DNA of 64,000 nucleotides from Rhynchonema sp. JSB1_4 (taxonomy: Eukaryota > Nematoda > Chromadorea > Monhysterida > Xyalidae): the NCBI GenBank assembly GCA_030248065.1, contig JASAMV010005225.1:36546-100545 (forward strand), read 5' to 3'. This document shows, in pieces, positions 1 to 10,230 of the stretch. Made by a program: the position numbers and the translations under genes. The notes under the pieces were generated by a model. It made no database searches. It saw only the letters and a program-made list of their open reading frames with translations, and was not told the origin of the DNA. The first letter of the stretch is position 1. Every line of letters starts with the position of its first letter.

Positions 1-214
1 CCTCCCCCCAGTGCTGTGGCTACTTTGGCGGGGCGGGTAGGGTACATAGGTGGAAAAAATCGGGGCGGGTAGGGGGTAGTGTTAGTGTACCTGGGATTTT
101 GGGGGGGGGGGGGGGGAAACCGGTTTGGGGGTGGGGGGGGGAAGATTTTTCGGGGGGCGGGTAGGGTACAACACAAGTTTTTTCGGGTGCCTGTTTTTAT
201 GTACTAAAAAGTAC

Positions 215-1083
215 CCTAAAAACCTAAATCCAGCCCCCCCCCGGAATAGAGCCCCCCCCGTAATACAGCCCCCCCAAAAAAGGGGTCAGTGAATTAATAG
301 AGCCCCCCGCGGAATAGAGCCCCCCAAAGTAACATCCCCTATACAGTAGTGTATTAAGGCTTGATAGTGGTGCACAGGTACATTTATGCACGTTTGTTGT
401 TCGTTCAGAGCACCAGTGTTGGAGGTACTCTGGAGGGGGGATACCTACTGTACCAGAGCCGATGGCCTGGGGGGGGGTTATGTACCTAGGGGGGGGGGGG
501 TTTGGGGGGGGGGGTTAGGTTTTGGGGTGAAAATTTTTTATGTGTTTATTATGTGTGGAATCGTGTGAAAACGTAGTATTTGCGCGCGTAGCGCGCGAAT
601 TTCGGGTAATTTGAGGTAAAAACCACTGATTTTGCACTAATTTCGGCCATTTTGGTCAAAAATTGGCACTTTTGGGGCAAAATCGGGGGGGATGCCTACT
701 GTACCGGGGTGAAAATTCGGGGGGGATACCTACTGTACCCTACCAAACCTCGGGGGGGATACCTACTGTACCAGGCGAGGGGGGGAGACCTCCTGTACGG
801 GGGGGGCTACCCCCCCAAACCCCCCCCACCTCCAACTCTGCAGAGCACATAATACGCCTCTTATTGACGAATGGACACGAATAAATGCAATTACAAGCGA
901 AAAAACATCCTTTCCAAACCCCTTTTTTGGGGTTTTTAGGGGTATTTCTGGGAACAATTTTTTCCGGTTTGGGTCAGTGAATTAATAGAAGCCCCCCCCG
1001 GAATAGAGCCCCCCCGTAATAGAGCCCCCCCAAAATGGGGTCAGTGAGTTAATAGAGCCCCCCCTCCTATTTAGGTTTTTACG
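215..1083. mobile_element. Inverted-repeat element with CCGGAATAGAG tag arrays
   Basis: The ends are inverted copies of TAAAAACCTAAAT, and the subterminal parts are C-runs alternating with GGAATAGAG and GTCAGTGAATTAATAG. GTAC flanks both ends, so a 4-bp target duplication is likely, unlike the 8-bp families here. It carries a nested element at 414-840. A second copy in opposite orientation starts near 50935 and is likewise interrupted, in the same internal region, by another MITE. Confidence 0.65.
414..840. mobile_element. hAT-like MITE, TACCTACTGTACC tag family
   Basis: The 427-bp element starts CAGTGTTGGAGGT and ends with the near-inverse ACCTCCAACTCTG. It is flanked by an exact 8-bp direct repeat, CAGAGCAC, at 406-413 and 841-848. 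Subterminal units read GGGGGGATACCTACTGTACC. A GCGCGCGTAGCGCGCG core sits near 583. The length, inverted ends and 8-bp duplication fit a non-autonomous hAT-type element. A diverged relative lies at 9781-10230 and a truncated one at about 52331-52430. Confidence 0.8.
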
Positions 1084-1265
1084 GTACATATATCGCGCGC
1101 AGCGCGAGATTTTTTGCACTTTTTGGGGTTTTTGGTCGAAATTTGGGCATTTTTGACCGAAAAATGGGCATTTTGAGGGAAAAAATCGGGGCTGGTCGGG
1201 TACCAGGGCGGGGCGGGTAGGGGCAGGGTAGCACTTGGGGGGGTGGGGGGGGGGGGTCCCCCCCA

Positions 1266-1381
1266 AATTCATCTATCTATCGTCAACACTTTTTGATTTC
1301 ATCTATCTATCGTCAACACTTATGGGCAAATCTATCTATCGTCAACAAATTCTGGGAACAATCTATCTATCGTCAACACAT
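1266..1381. repeat. Four spaced iterons ATCTATCTATCGTCAACA
   Basis: Four copies of an 18-bp unit (ATCTATCTATCGTCAACA) in the same direction are separated by short non-identical spacers. They replace the expected right end of the flanking MITE. They resemble one subterminal tag array of the kind seen in the other elements, but no inverted partner is visible, so this may be half of a broken element. Confidence 0.7.
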
Positions 1382-2305
1382 TTCGACCCCAAAATGGGTA
1401 TTTTTGCCTCAAAATGGCTCAAAATCGGTATTTTTTGTCCCAAATAGGCAAAAAATCGCGCGCTACGCGCGGATTTAGTGCATCTAAGTACATTTTCTCT
1501 TCATTTTCATTAATATTTCGATTCTCCGATTCTCTTCCAATGTTCTGGAAACTTCTTCTCTGCGCGTCCTCCACTAGCGTTTTTTGTTTGGGTGCATGCA
1601 GTGCTGTGGCTGGGGGGGGGGGGGGGGGGGCGGGGGCGGCCCCCCAATGGTACCCTACCCGCCCCGGCCTGGTACGCTGGTCCCCTACCCGCCCTGAAAA
1701 ATCTTCCCCCCTCACCCCCAAACCAACGAACAACGGACATGATGTCCATCAAACACGGTAGACCAATAATGTTGTTTTTGAGACCCTTTTATGGTTTACC
1801 TCTGTTCCCTGCACCCACGTGCACACAAATTTGGTCAAAACGGACTGCACACGGTTGAACCAGATCTTACAGGCAACAGAACTCCATCAGCTGTTTATCG
1901 GAGGCATAATCAGTATTTTTTCACAACAGCCCTGGCAAAGAATTTTGCATTAGCCTTTTTCTGCATTTTGTCATGTCCAGCAGGTGAGTATATATTCTTG
2001 GCGGTTAGATGCTTGCTGTGTTACAACTACTCAACAGCTGGCCATTTACATGATCGGTGGTGCCCATAATCACACGCCTTGGATGTTTACAACAGATCGA
2101 TTGAATATATTGAACCAGAGCAATCAAATAAATGTGTTTGAAATGTTGCCGTTGGATGTTTTGTGAAATATTTGTCGTCGGTCAAGCTCAATTTTTGTAG
2201 ACATTAGCTGCGGTTTTCATTTGGTTGCGAAATTGTGGGACCGTATTTTACACCATAAATGCAAAAAATTGAGCAATGAACGTTTGCGTTACTTTGTTGT
2301 AGGAT

Positions 2306-3751
2306 TCACAATGAGCCACGCTGGGGTATCCAGTGCGAGTGTACGGCACCGCCTTTTTGAGCTGGTCCCCCGGGAACGCCGGTGCTGCCGGTGCCTGCGG
2401 CTGATGCTCCACCACCCCTGCCGCTTTTTCCGCCGCCACCGCCGATTCCGCTTCTTCCGCCACTGCCTCCTCCCATACCGCTTCTTCCGCCACCGCCCCC
2501 TCCTCCTCCACCTGCACCAACGTAGCCGACCTCTTCTCCTTCTCCTCCTCCTGCTCCTGAAAACTGTGTTGTTAAAAAAACTGGAGTTTTTAACGCCATT
2601 TTGCAATTTAACGAACCTCCTCCACCGGCCCCTCCAGCACCACCTCCGGTTCCACCGCCACCACCTCCGGTTCCACCGGCACCACCTTCGGTTCCACCGC
2701 CACCCCCTCCGGGTCCGCCAGCTTCTTCTCCAGCACCGGGTACACCGGGTACATACGCCGAGAATGCAGCACCACCTTTCTGTGCCATGCCGGCGTCAGC
2801 ACCACCCACCCCTGCTGGTCCTCTACCCGCCCCAGCAGCCGCTGAAGTGCAAATATTCAGCATAAGAGAATGTGTTATTCGAAACTAACTCAGGCTCAGG
2901 CACAAGTGAATGTGGCTAACCCATTTGTGAATCTGTCATACGTTGTGTTCCTCCGCCACGTCTGAACCAACTGGTGATACGACTTTGCGGCTTTTGCTGC
3001 GATTTGCCCTCTGAAACATGCGCTTCAAATAAAAACCTACGGCATGACGCCTCAATAGGTGCGAAGCTGAACATATAAATTACCTTCATCAGGCGGAATT
3101 GCCGTTCCAACACGACTGCCGCCGGGGCCGCCGCCTGCACCGCCGTCTCCATCGCGGCCACGGTCGCGGTCGCGGTCACCGGCCTTGCCCCGGAAACTGA
3201 ACGCCCTTCGAAATCGGCTCCTTGTTTTTGATCGCTGAAGTATTATTGTTAATTTAGCTTTATTGAAGTTAACATATCGCCAAAGCACGAATGAAACACC
3301 AACGTCATCGTAGTCAGATTCGCCACGCGCCAGACGCTCACGACGCCTTTGGGCACGTCGTCGTTCATCCCGTTTGTTTTTCCACAGTATGTAGATCACT
3401 GGTACGCACACCAGTGTCACTGCCTGCAAGCATTTGAAGAAATGCGTTGTTAGATGCGTGTGCTACTCCTACAAAAGATGATAACCTCAAGACCGAGCAT
3501 TATCGCGATCAGCACGTACACGCCAACCGCAGTGCACGAGTTCTCATCGGAGGAAGCCTCTGAGGCTGATCAAAGATGGATGTATCATATTGTTATTATT
3601 AGCTTCTTGCCCAATACTGCATCAGCAAATGCGAGAAATAAAAGACTTGCTCTGAGTCTGAACCAACTTCGGATCAACGATGCGAGCAGGGGCAGCATCA
3701 GCAGCCCCACCATTGATGGCTTCGGAATTGCGGGCATCTGGGCAGACATGA
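2306..3751 (-). CDS. Single-pass membrane protein with long Gly-rich tail, family unknown
   Basis: I do not recognise the family. Minus-strand exons with matching phases are about 3690-3751 (start uncertain), 3486-3565, 3304-3423, 3084-3234, 2942-3022, 2617-2841 and 2306-2556, with introns of roughly 60-120 bp. The protein would begin with a short hydrophobic leader, then a small ectodomain (SEASSDENSC), one membrane helix around GVYVLIAIMLGLE/AVTLVCVPVIYILW, a strongly basic stretch (RRRAQRRRERLARGE), an Arg-Asp repeat, and about 160 residues of Gly-rich sequence ending HSHWIPQRGSL. The helix followed by basic residues predicts a cytoplasmic Gly-rich tail. The GGX codons make the opposite strand look Pro-rich, but only the minus strand gives continuous spliced coding. 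The exon joins are solid; the first exon is tentative. Confidence 0.6.
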
Positions 3752-4236
3752 TGGCTGGATGGATTTGCGTTGGTTGGCGAAGAGATAAAGCTGTTGGAAG
3801 TCGCGATGAACGTCGAGATTAAGTTCGAAGAATGAAGAAGATTAAGAAAGTTCGCTGCTTTTATATCTGCTTCTTTACTCAGCACAGATATGCAAGCAAA
3901 CCGCCCCCGGTGAACTGAACACAAAGCGGTGTGGCACTTAGCTCGCTGAATGCGAGTTACTTGGTTGGTATCCGAAATACAGATCTAAAGGACAGCTAAA
4001 ATTAAACGTGCCTGTTATGAGTGCCGCCAACCAAAGTGTCTCATCAACCAGTTCATATTGAGACCTCTCGGGACCGACTAAAAGTCCCGGGGGCCCGGGG
4101 CCCGGGCCCGGGATGAGGTGACTAAAAGCCCCGGGGCCCGGGGCCCGTGACTAAAAGTCCCGCGGTGCTGGCCCGGGCCCGGGCTGAGGTGACTAAAAGT
4201 CCCGGGACAAGTTTTGTCTCTGTGCGAAAAAAGTTT

Positions 4237-4316
4237 CGAGCGCCTAAGGTGGACTCGAACCCTCGACCTTCCGGTTGTGAGTCCGACTACTTACCGTTTC
4301 GGCTATAAAGCCGTGT
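4237..4316 (-). repeat. tRNA-derived segment in left arm
   Basis: On the minus strand this has an A-box-like TAGCCGAAACGGTAAG, a CTCACAA loop and an exact B-box (GGTTCGAGTCC). It is part of the left inverted arm of the 4070-6992 element. The anticodon stem has mismatches, so I read it as tRNA-derived repeat sequence rather than a working tRNA gene. Confidence 0.6.
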
Positions 4317-4384
4317 TGACCAAGCTCCTAAACACGTGCCTTATAAACAAACAAGCAGCAGCACAGTCAGCACAGCTGGCTGGC

Positions 4385-4425
4385 GCGTTTGTGTGTGTTT
4401 GTGTGTGTGTGTGTGTGCATGTGTG
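4385..4425. repeat. GT microsatellite
   Basis: A (GT)n-rich tract in the left arm of the 4070-6992 element; its complement (CA)n lies in the right arm at about 6622-6650. Confidence 0.85.
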
Positions 4426-6721
4426 TTGTTTGCAGCAGTGTGTTGCGCGCGCGTGTGCGATGCGCATGATTGAACAAGGTGAGACAACCATGCAAGTGCA
4501 AGGCGGGTCACCCCCGCAAGCAAATGGTTACTGTATGTATACGGTAACAAGGCAGAACACCGTAACGAAAACGATATAATCTACGTATGTATGTATCTGC
4601 GTAACTGGATTACATCGCAATGTTTTCAACAGAACACGACTCGTAGAATTTGAAGGTTTCTATTTGATAATGAAGTGATCCCGCTTCAGTCAATTTGGAA
4701 GAAGTGAGATGAAATGAAATGAAAGCAATGGCCGATTGGGCTGAGTTGAATGAGACGATCAACCAGTTGAAGTGATTTGGGGTGGAGGGGGAGATGGATA
4801 TGGATAGTTAGACTTGAGATGTGTTATTGTTAACAAGTTGAGGAGTTCAGTTGAGCAAGATTTACTTGTCCAGCCAGCCAGGAAGATGTGTCTTGTCTAC
4901 CCCTCAAAGTGGTGTGGTTTTGGGCTCAGCCAAAGGACAGCCGTCCCTGCGTTTCCGCACAACACCTGAGCTAGTTTTGTCCAAAACTTCAGATTTTCGA
5001 AGTCAATGCCGTGGTTCAAATGCCCTGAATTTTCACGTTATTTCAGTTCAGTTCATTTTCCGCCCACCAGAGCGTCTTTCAATTTTTCGTGAAACATTAC
5101 GGCTCAGAAACCCTCTCAGACCGGAGACCGGAAAAGCGGAACACCGTCGTCAAGCAAAAGTGATGCCGTTGGACGCTCTCCTCTGCCAAAAGTTGGCGGG
5201 CCGTCTAGTGCTTATTCCGGCGATTGGCTCTCGTTACCGTAACGACACCGCTTCTGCTTTGGCGACGGTGTTCCGCCTTTCCAGTCTCAGAGGGCGTTCC
5301 GCCTTTCGTGGACAGTAATGTTTCATGATTGAAACGTTTCATGATTTTTGGCTTGTGTCGGTCCACCTGCAAACCATACATTCATGAGCTTCTCGTTTAT
5401 AGGCAAACTACGTCAACACGAGCCCGATTTCGCAGCTGACGGAATGGTGAAACATTCTGACGTGGCTGCTGATTTGGGAAATGTTACACGTTGTAGAATA
5501 CAATGTGGAGCATGATGGCACGCAGCTGGCTAGTGTGCGTTTCGAATGTTTCAGTCACACACAAGACGGGTATGTGTCAGCTGCGTGGCTTGTTGACTAC
5601 ATATTTTACGTGTTGAGCTTGTTGTCTGCTTCGACTTCGAGAACGGGAGTTTCCCTGCGACTGTAAAAATGCATGAGGCAACGAAATTAGAAATGTACTA
5701 CAGTATACAAGCACAAATTAGTTCACACGTATCGTGTAACGAATCACGTCAAGATCATGACAAAATCCAACTGTGTCCTTGGTAAGCACACCAGCGTCAG
5801 CCCAAAGGATAACTGGTGGAGATAGATTTTTCGAATTATAGTTGCGTGACAGGCTTAGTGATCAAAGATGGTTTTCGTCAAATACCAACTTACAAGTCTG
5901 GCCAGTAAGTTTCAAAGTTACAAAAGCGGCCACCTGACAACGACACAGATTTCACAGTTACCAAAGAGGTAAGCTACAAATGTAGATCTGTGACCGGTGA
6001 TTTCGTCTCTGACGACTGGCCCGGATCACCTAAGTTGTCTGGCGTTACGGGCCGAAACAGCAACGTGTCACTGGTCTTGCGCAAAGGCGCACCCTCAAAA
6101 CCCCTTTGCTGCCACATTTTTTTTTCCGGGCCCCGGGGCCCCCCCGGGAGCCAAGGCGGGGGGGGCGCCAGCTCCCACCGCGCGCGCGGGGGGGCTTTCC
6201 ATAACGGCTTAGATTTTTCCTATGCACTAGGAAAAACTAAGGCAAAGTGCGTGGTTGTGTGTGTGGGGGCTCGGGGGGGACGGGGAGACCGATACATCCA
6301 AAATTTAAGGGCTTGATGCTGCTTTTGCTCGTTTCAGTGGTTGATTGATTGAACTGATTCGCTTTATTGTGAACCACTTTGTGCAGACATTTGATTTCAG
6401 ATGTCTGTTGAAAATGCCAACATGTTGACAATGTTTCAGAAATGTGCATAATGACAACAAATCAGCATGAGTGGAGAGAGAACAAATGGAAACACAATAT
6501 TATGCGAAAAAGCACAAGGCAAACGAAAAGCTCATGATTGTATGGTTGTCTTGCACTTGCATGGTTGTCTCACCTTGCTCAATCATGCGCATCGGACACG
6601 CGCGCGCAACACATTGCAAACAACACACACACCACACACACACAAACGCGCCAGCCAGCTGTGCTGACTGTGCTGCTGTTTGTTTGTTTATAAGGCACGT
6701 GTTTAGCTGCTTGGTCAACAC

Positions 6722-6797
6722 GGCTGCATAGCCGAAGTGGTAAGCATTCGGACTCACAACCGGATGGTCGGGGGTTCAAATCCTGTCGAGTGCAAAA
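6722..6797 (+). repeat. tRNA-derived segment in right arm
   Basis: This is the mirror copy of the left-arm segment: TAGCCGAAGTGGTAAGC (A-box-like), GGACTCACAACCGGA around the loop, and GGTTCAAATCC (B-box). If the loop is read as CTCACAA the anticodon would be CAC (Val), but two of five anticodon-stem pairs fail. Probably a tRNA-derived promoter unit carried by the element. Confidence 0.6.
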
Positions 6798-7430
6798 ACG
6801 TTTTTCATGAAGTCCGGGCCCCGGGACTTTTAGTCACCGGGCCCGGGCCCCGGGACGTTTAGTCACCGGGCCCCTGTCCCGGGCCAGCACCCCGGGGCGT
6901 TTTGCCACGGGCGCGGGCCCCGGGCCCCCGGGGCTTTTAGTCACCTCATCCCGGGCCCGGGCCCCGGGCCCCCGGGACTTTTAGTCGGTCCCAGACCTCT
7001 CCTCCACAACGGCAACACGGTCTTGGAAAAAGGATTGAAAAAGAAATTTACGGCATACCGTAAAAACCTAGAGGAGATAGAAATCTTTAAGAAAACATCG
7101 GTGCCTGATTCGCAAAGGAAACATTCCGAGAAAAAAACGGTTTTTTTTCCAAAAATATATTTTGCGGAAAAATACGCAAGTATACATTGACCTAAAAATC
7201 ACTCATTTCATGCCTAAAAATGCCTATTTTAGGCCAAAGTTTGCCTATTTAGATTTTTCGGGGCGGGTAGAGTACAACACAAGTTTTTTCGCGTGCCTGT
7301 TTTTATGCACCAAAAAGTACATACATCGCGCGCAGCGCGAGATTTTTTGCACTTTTTAGGGTTTTCGGTCGATATTTTGGCATTTTTGACCGAAAAATGG
7401 GCATTTTGGGGGTAAAAATCGGGGCGGGTA

Positions 7431-7837
7431 CAGAGGTGGGAATCGGGCCGGGTTACCTCGGCCCGGCCCGACGAGGTCCGGGGGTCGGCCCGGCCCGGCC
7501 CGACAGTTCGGGCCGGGAAGTCCGGCCCGGCCCGGCCCGACTTGGAAAAAAGTCGGCCCGGCCCGGCCCGGCCCGATTTTTTCGGCCCGACTTTTTCTGA
7601 TGATATTTTGAAGCAATTTTTTTGGTGCAAAAATTACTGTTTTTTGGTTTAAAAATACCTGATAATCATGGAAGTCGGTACAAATTTGCAGAATCGCGAG
7701 AAATTTTGGCAAATTTAGCCTAAAAAATCACGATTTTTTATTGAAATTCGATGATGTCGGGCCTTTTCGGGCCGGCCACCCCGGCCCGGCCCGGCCCGAC
7801 ATTCCGAAAAGTCGGCCCGGCCCGATTCCCACCTCTG
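7431..7837. mobile_element. hAT-like MITE made of GGCCCGGCCCGA repeats
   Basis: The 407-bp element runs from CAGAGGTGGGAATCGGGCC to the inverse ending CCCACCTCTG, flanked by the direct repeat GGCGGGTA (7423-7430 and 7838-7845). Both subterminal parts are arrays of CGGCCCGGCCCGA. The middle is AT-rich without coding. Clear ends, an exact 8-bp duplication and small size support a hAT-type non-autonomous element. Confidence 0.85.
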
Positions 7838-7846
7838 GGCGGGTAG

Positions 7847-8671
7847 CAGTGTAGTTCCTGGTCCGGCGCGGCGGTTAGTGTACCTACCCCTTTTTTCCGT
7901 GCGGCGGTTAGTATACTTGCGGGCCGGAAAAAAAACCGTTTTTTTTCCGGAAAAAAAACCGAAAAAAACCGTTTTTTTTCCGAGGCCCGGAAAAATACGT
8001 TTTTATTTTTCCGGAAATTTTTCCAAGTGGCAACTTTTGGAAAAAAAACCGTTTTTTTTCCAAAAATTTCCGAAATATTTTCAAAGGTTGCGAAAGGATG
8101 TTGTCAAAACCAATGTAAATCGGTGCTAAACAGTTCAAAATGAGCACTTTTTAATCTCCAGGTGCATTTTTAGCCTGTTTCAGGCCATTTCCAGACAAAA
8201 TTTTATCCAAAATAGGCGTTTTTGGACCATGGGTATCCTTAAGTACTGGAAAAATATTTGGAAAAAAAACGGTTTTTTTTCCGGAAAAAAAACGGTTTTT
8301 TTTCCAAAAATATATTTTGCGGAAAAATACGCAAGTATAGCGGTTAGTGTTCCTCCCTGGGGGGGGGGGGAAGACCCAAATTCAGGAAAAAGTCAGTTTT
8401 TGAGGCAGAAAATTTGACCAGTTTTTGCCCCTTTTTGGAAAATTCTCCTTAAAAAGGGTAATTTGGCGACTTCTGACAATACTAACAAAAATCACCCATT
8501 TTAGGGCTTAAAAATGCCGATTTTAGGCCTTAAAATTTCTTTTTTAGGCAAAAATTGAGGCGGCTGGTGTACCTGGCGCTGCGGTTAGTGTACTAGTGTA
8601 CCTTGGTCGCGGCGGTTAGTGTACCTTAGGGGGGGGGGACCCCCCCAGCCCCCCCCCCCGGAACTACACTG
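7847..8671. mobile_element. hAT-like MITE, GGCGGTTAGTGTACC tag family
   Basis: The ends are CAGTGTAGTTCCTGG and its near-inverse GGAACTACACTG, with the direct repeat GCGGGTAG at 7839-7846 and 8672-8679. Tags read GCGGTTAGTGTACC. It is interrupted by another element at 7912-8339. Its own target lies across the duplication left by the element at 7431-7837, so it arrived later. Confidence 0.85.
7912..8339. mobile_element. hAT-like MITE with AACCGTTTTTTTTCC tags, copy 1
   Basis: The 428-bp element has ends TATACTTGCG and CGCAAGTATA, flanked by GCGGTTAG at 7904-7911 and 8340-8347. Subterminal units read GGAAAAAAAACGG and CCGTTTTTTTTCC. An equally long copy is at 40099-40526, a truncated one at 38942-39181 and an end fragment near 7140-7190. 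The target duplication is itself the tag motif of the host element. Confidence 0.9.
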
Positions 8672-8709
8672 GCGGGTAGGGTAGGTTATCAGGGCGGGGC
8701 GGGTAGGGG

Positions 8710-9511
8710 CAGTGTAGTTCCTGGCAGTGTAGTTCCTGGTCCGGAGGGGGAACAGACGTACCCTCCACTATTTTCGGAGGGGGAACAGACGTACCTACCT
8801 GGGGGGGGGGAAGGGGGGGAAGTCCCAATTTGGGGGGGGACGGAAAAAAGTCATTTTTTGAGGTCGAAAAATTGGACTATTTTTGCCTTCTTTTGCGAAA
8901 AATCCCCTATAAAAAAGGGTATTTTAACGTTTTTTTGGAGGTTTCACCTAAAGTTTACCTATTTTTGGCCTAAAAATGCCTAGTTTAGGCCTAAATTTGC
9001 CCATTTTAGGTCAAAATTGGGGGAGCAGACGTACCCGGAGGGGGAACAGTGGGGCAGGCGTACCTCGGAGGGGAACAGACGTACCCGAGGGGGGGGTCCC
9101 CCCGCCCCCCCCAGGAACTACACTGGTTCCTGGGGGGGAGGGGGGTCCCCCCCTGCTAAGGTACACTAACCGCCGCGACCAAGGTACACTAGTACACTAA
9201 CCGCCGCGCCAGGTACACTAACCGCCTCAATTTTTGCCTAAAATAGGCAAATTTAGGCCTAAAATGGGCATTTTTAGGCCTAAAATGGGTGATTTTTAGG
9301 TCGATGTTGTCAAAAGTCGCCAAAATACCCTTTTTATGAAGAATTTTTTCCAAAAAGGGCCAAAAATCGGTCAAATTTTCTACCTCAAAAAGTGACTTTT
9401 TCCTGAATTTGGGTCTTCCCCCCCCCTTCCCCCCCAGGTAGGTACACTAACCGCCGCACGGTAAGAATGGGTAGGTACACAAACCGCCCCGCCGGACCAG
9501 GAACTACACTG
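8710..9511. mobile_element. hAT-like MITE, GGCGGTTAGTGTACC tag family, copy 2
   Basis: The ends are CAGTGTAGTTCCTGG and CCAGGAACTACACTG, flanked by GGTAGGGG at 8702-8709 and 9512-9519. It is interrupted only 15 bp from its left end by the element at 8725-9125; the remainder carries CGCGGCGGTTAGTGTACC-type tags on its right side. Confidence 0.85.
8725..9125. mobile_element. hAT-like MITE, GGGGGAACAGACGTACC tag family
   Basis: The 401-bp element has CAGTGTAGTTCCTGG and CCAGGAACTACACTG ends and the direct repeat GTTCCTGG at 8717-8724 and 9126-9133. The target lies inside the terminal repeat of the host at 8710. The tag (GGAGGGGGAACAGACGTACC) differs from that of the host although the terminal repeats are the same. 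Confidence 0.85.
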
Positions 9512-9780
9512 GGTAGGGGGGAAGGGGTACCAGAGCGGGGCGGGTAGGGGGGGAAGCGTACCAGGCCGGGGCGGGTAGGGTACCATTGGGGGGGACCCCC
9601 ACCCACCCCACCCCCCCCCCCCCCGGCCACAGCACTGGACCCCCCTCCCCCCAGGAACTACACTGTACAGTAGGTTGCCGCCCCGCCTGGGTAGCTACAC
9701 CACTGACCCGAGGGGGGACCCCCTCCCCCAGGAACTACACTGCCCCCCCATGGTGTAGCAGGGGGTGGGGTCCCCCCAAG

Positions 9781-10230
9781 CAGTGGTGGAGGTGGGGGGG
9801 GTTTGGGGGGGCCCCCCCCAGTACAGTAAGTACCCCCCCCTCGCCTGGTACAGTAGGTATCCCCCCGATGTCTGGCATGGTACAGTAGGCATCCCCCCGA
9901 TTTTCACCCCGGTACAGTAGGTATCCCCACGATTTTGCCCCAAAAGTGCCAATTTTTGACCAAAATGACCAAAATTAGCGTAAAATCAGTGGTTTTTGCC
10001 TCAAATTACCCAAAATTCGTGCGCTACGCGCGCAAATACTACGTTTTCACACGATTTCACACGTAATAAAGACACTAAAATTTTTCACCCCAAAACCTAA
10101 CCCCCCCCCAACCCCCCCAAACCCCCCCTAGGTACATAACCCCCCCAGGCCATCGGCTTTGGTACAGTAGGTATCCCCCCTCTCCGAGCGCGGTACAGTA
10201 GGTATCCCCCCCTCCAGAGTACCTCCAACA
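9781..10230. mobile_element. MITE, TACCTACTGTACC tag family, diverged copy
   Basis: Starts CAGTGGTGGAGGTGGGG and ends with GAGTACCTCCAACA. GTACAGTAGGTATCCCCCC tags lie on both sides and GTGCGCTACGCGCGC lies at about 10018. No clean target duplication was found, so the ends are approximate. Related to 414-840. Confidence 0.55.

Larger units (their letters stand above)
9..1620. mobile_element. Nested MITE cluster A (overview)
   Basis: This stretch has no gene. It starts with the left end of an element beginning CAGTGCTGTGGC, with G-run units of the form GGGGCGGGTAGGGTACC. The same host sequence, seen intact at 50.35-50.77 kb, is interrupted at 215-1083 by a second element, which is itself interrupted at 414-840 by a third. 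The host resumes after 1084 with the GC palindrome near 1091 and is cut off near 1265, where a block of four spaced iterons begins. Another CAGTGCTGTGGC end lies at about 1599. The true left boundary may lie outside the window. Confidence 0.75.
4070..6992. mobile_element. Large inverted-repeat element with tRNA-like arms
   Basis: The 2,923-bp element begins GGGACCGACTAAAAGTCCC and ends with the inverse GGGACTTTTAGTCGGTCCC. AGACCTCTC lies directly outside both ends (4061-4069 and 6993-7001), a 9-bp target duplication (8 bp if the terminal base is counted to the element). Each arm holds several GACTAAAAGTCCCGGG units, then a tRNA-like segment, a CACGTGCCTTATAAACAAAC block and a CA/GT microsatellite, in mirror order (about 4200-4510 and 6540-6800). 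The roughly 2-kb centre has no convincing gene. A 9-bp duplication would suit Mutator-like elements, 8 bp hAT. Confidence 0.8.

Noticed and set aside
1266..1381. Regularly spaced repeats resembling a CRISPR array
   Set aside because: Eukaryotic window, only four units, spacers of unequal length and no cas genes; better explained as a transposon tag array.
2221..2888. Pro-rich (formin-like) protein on the plus strand
   Set aside because: The plus frames are the complement of Gly codons and are broken near 2525-2600, exactly where the minus strand shows a proper intron; minus-strand exons join in phase.
4237..4316. Functional tRNA-Val gene
   Set aside because: A- and B-boxes are good but the anticodon stem is mismatched, and the segment is mirrored in both arms of a mobile element.
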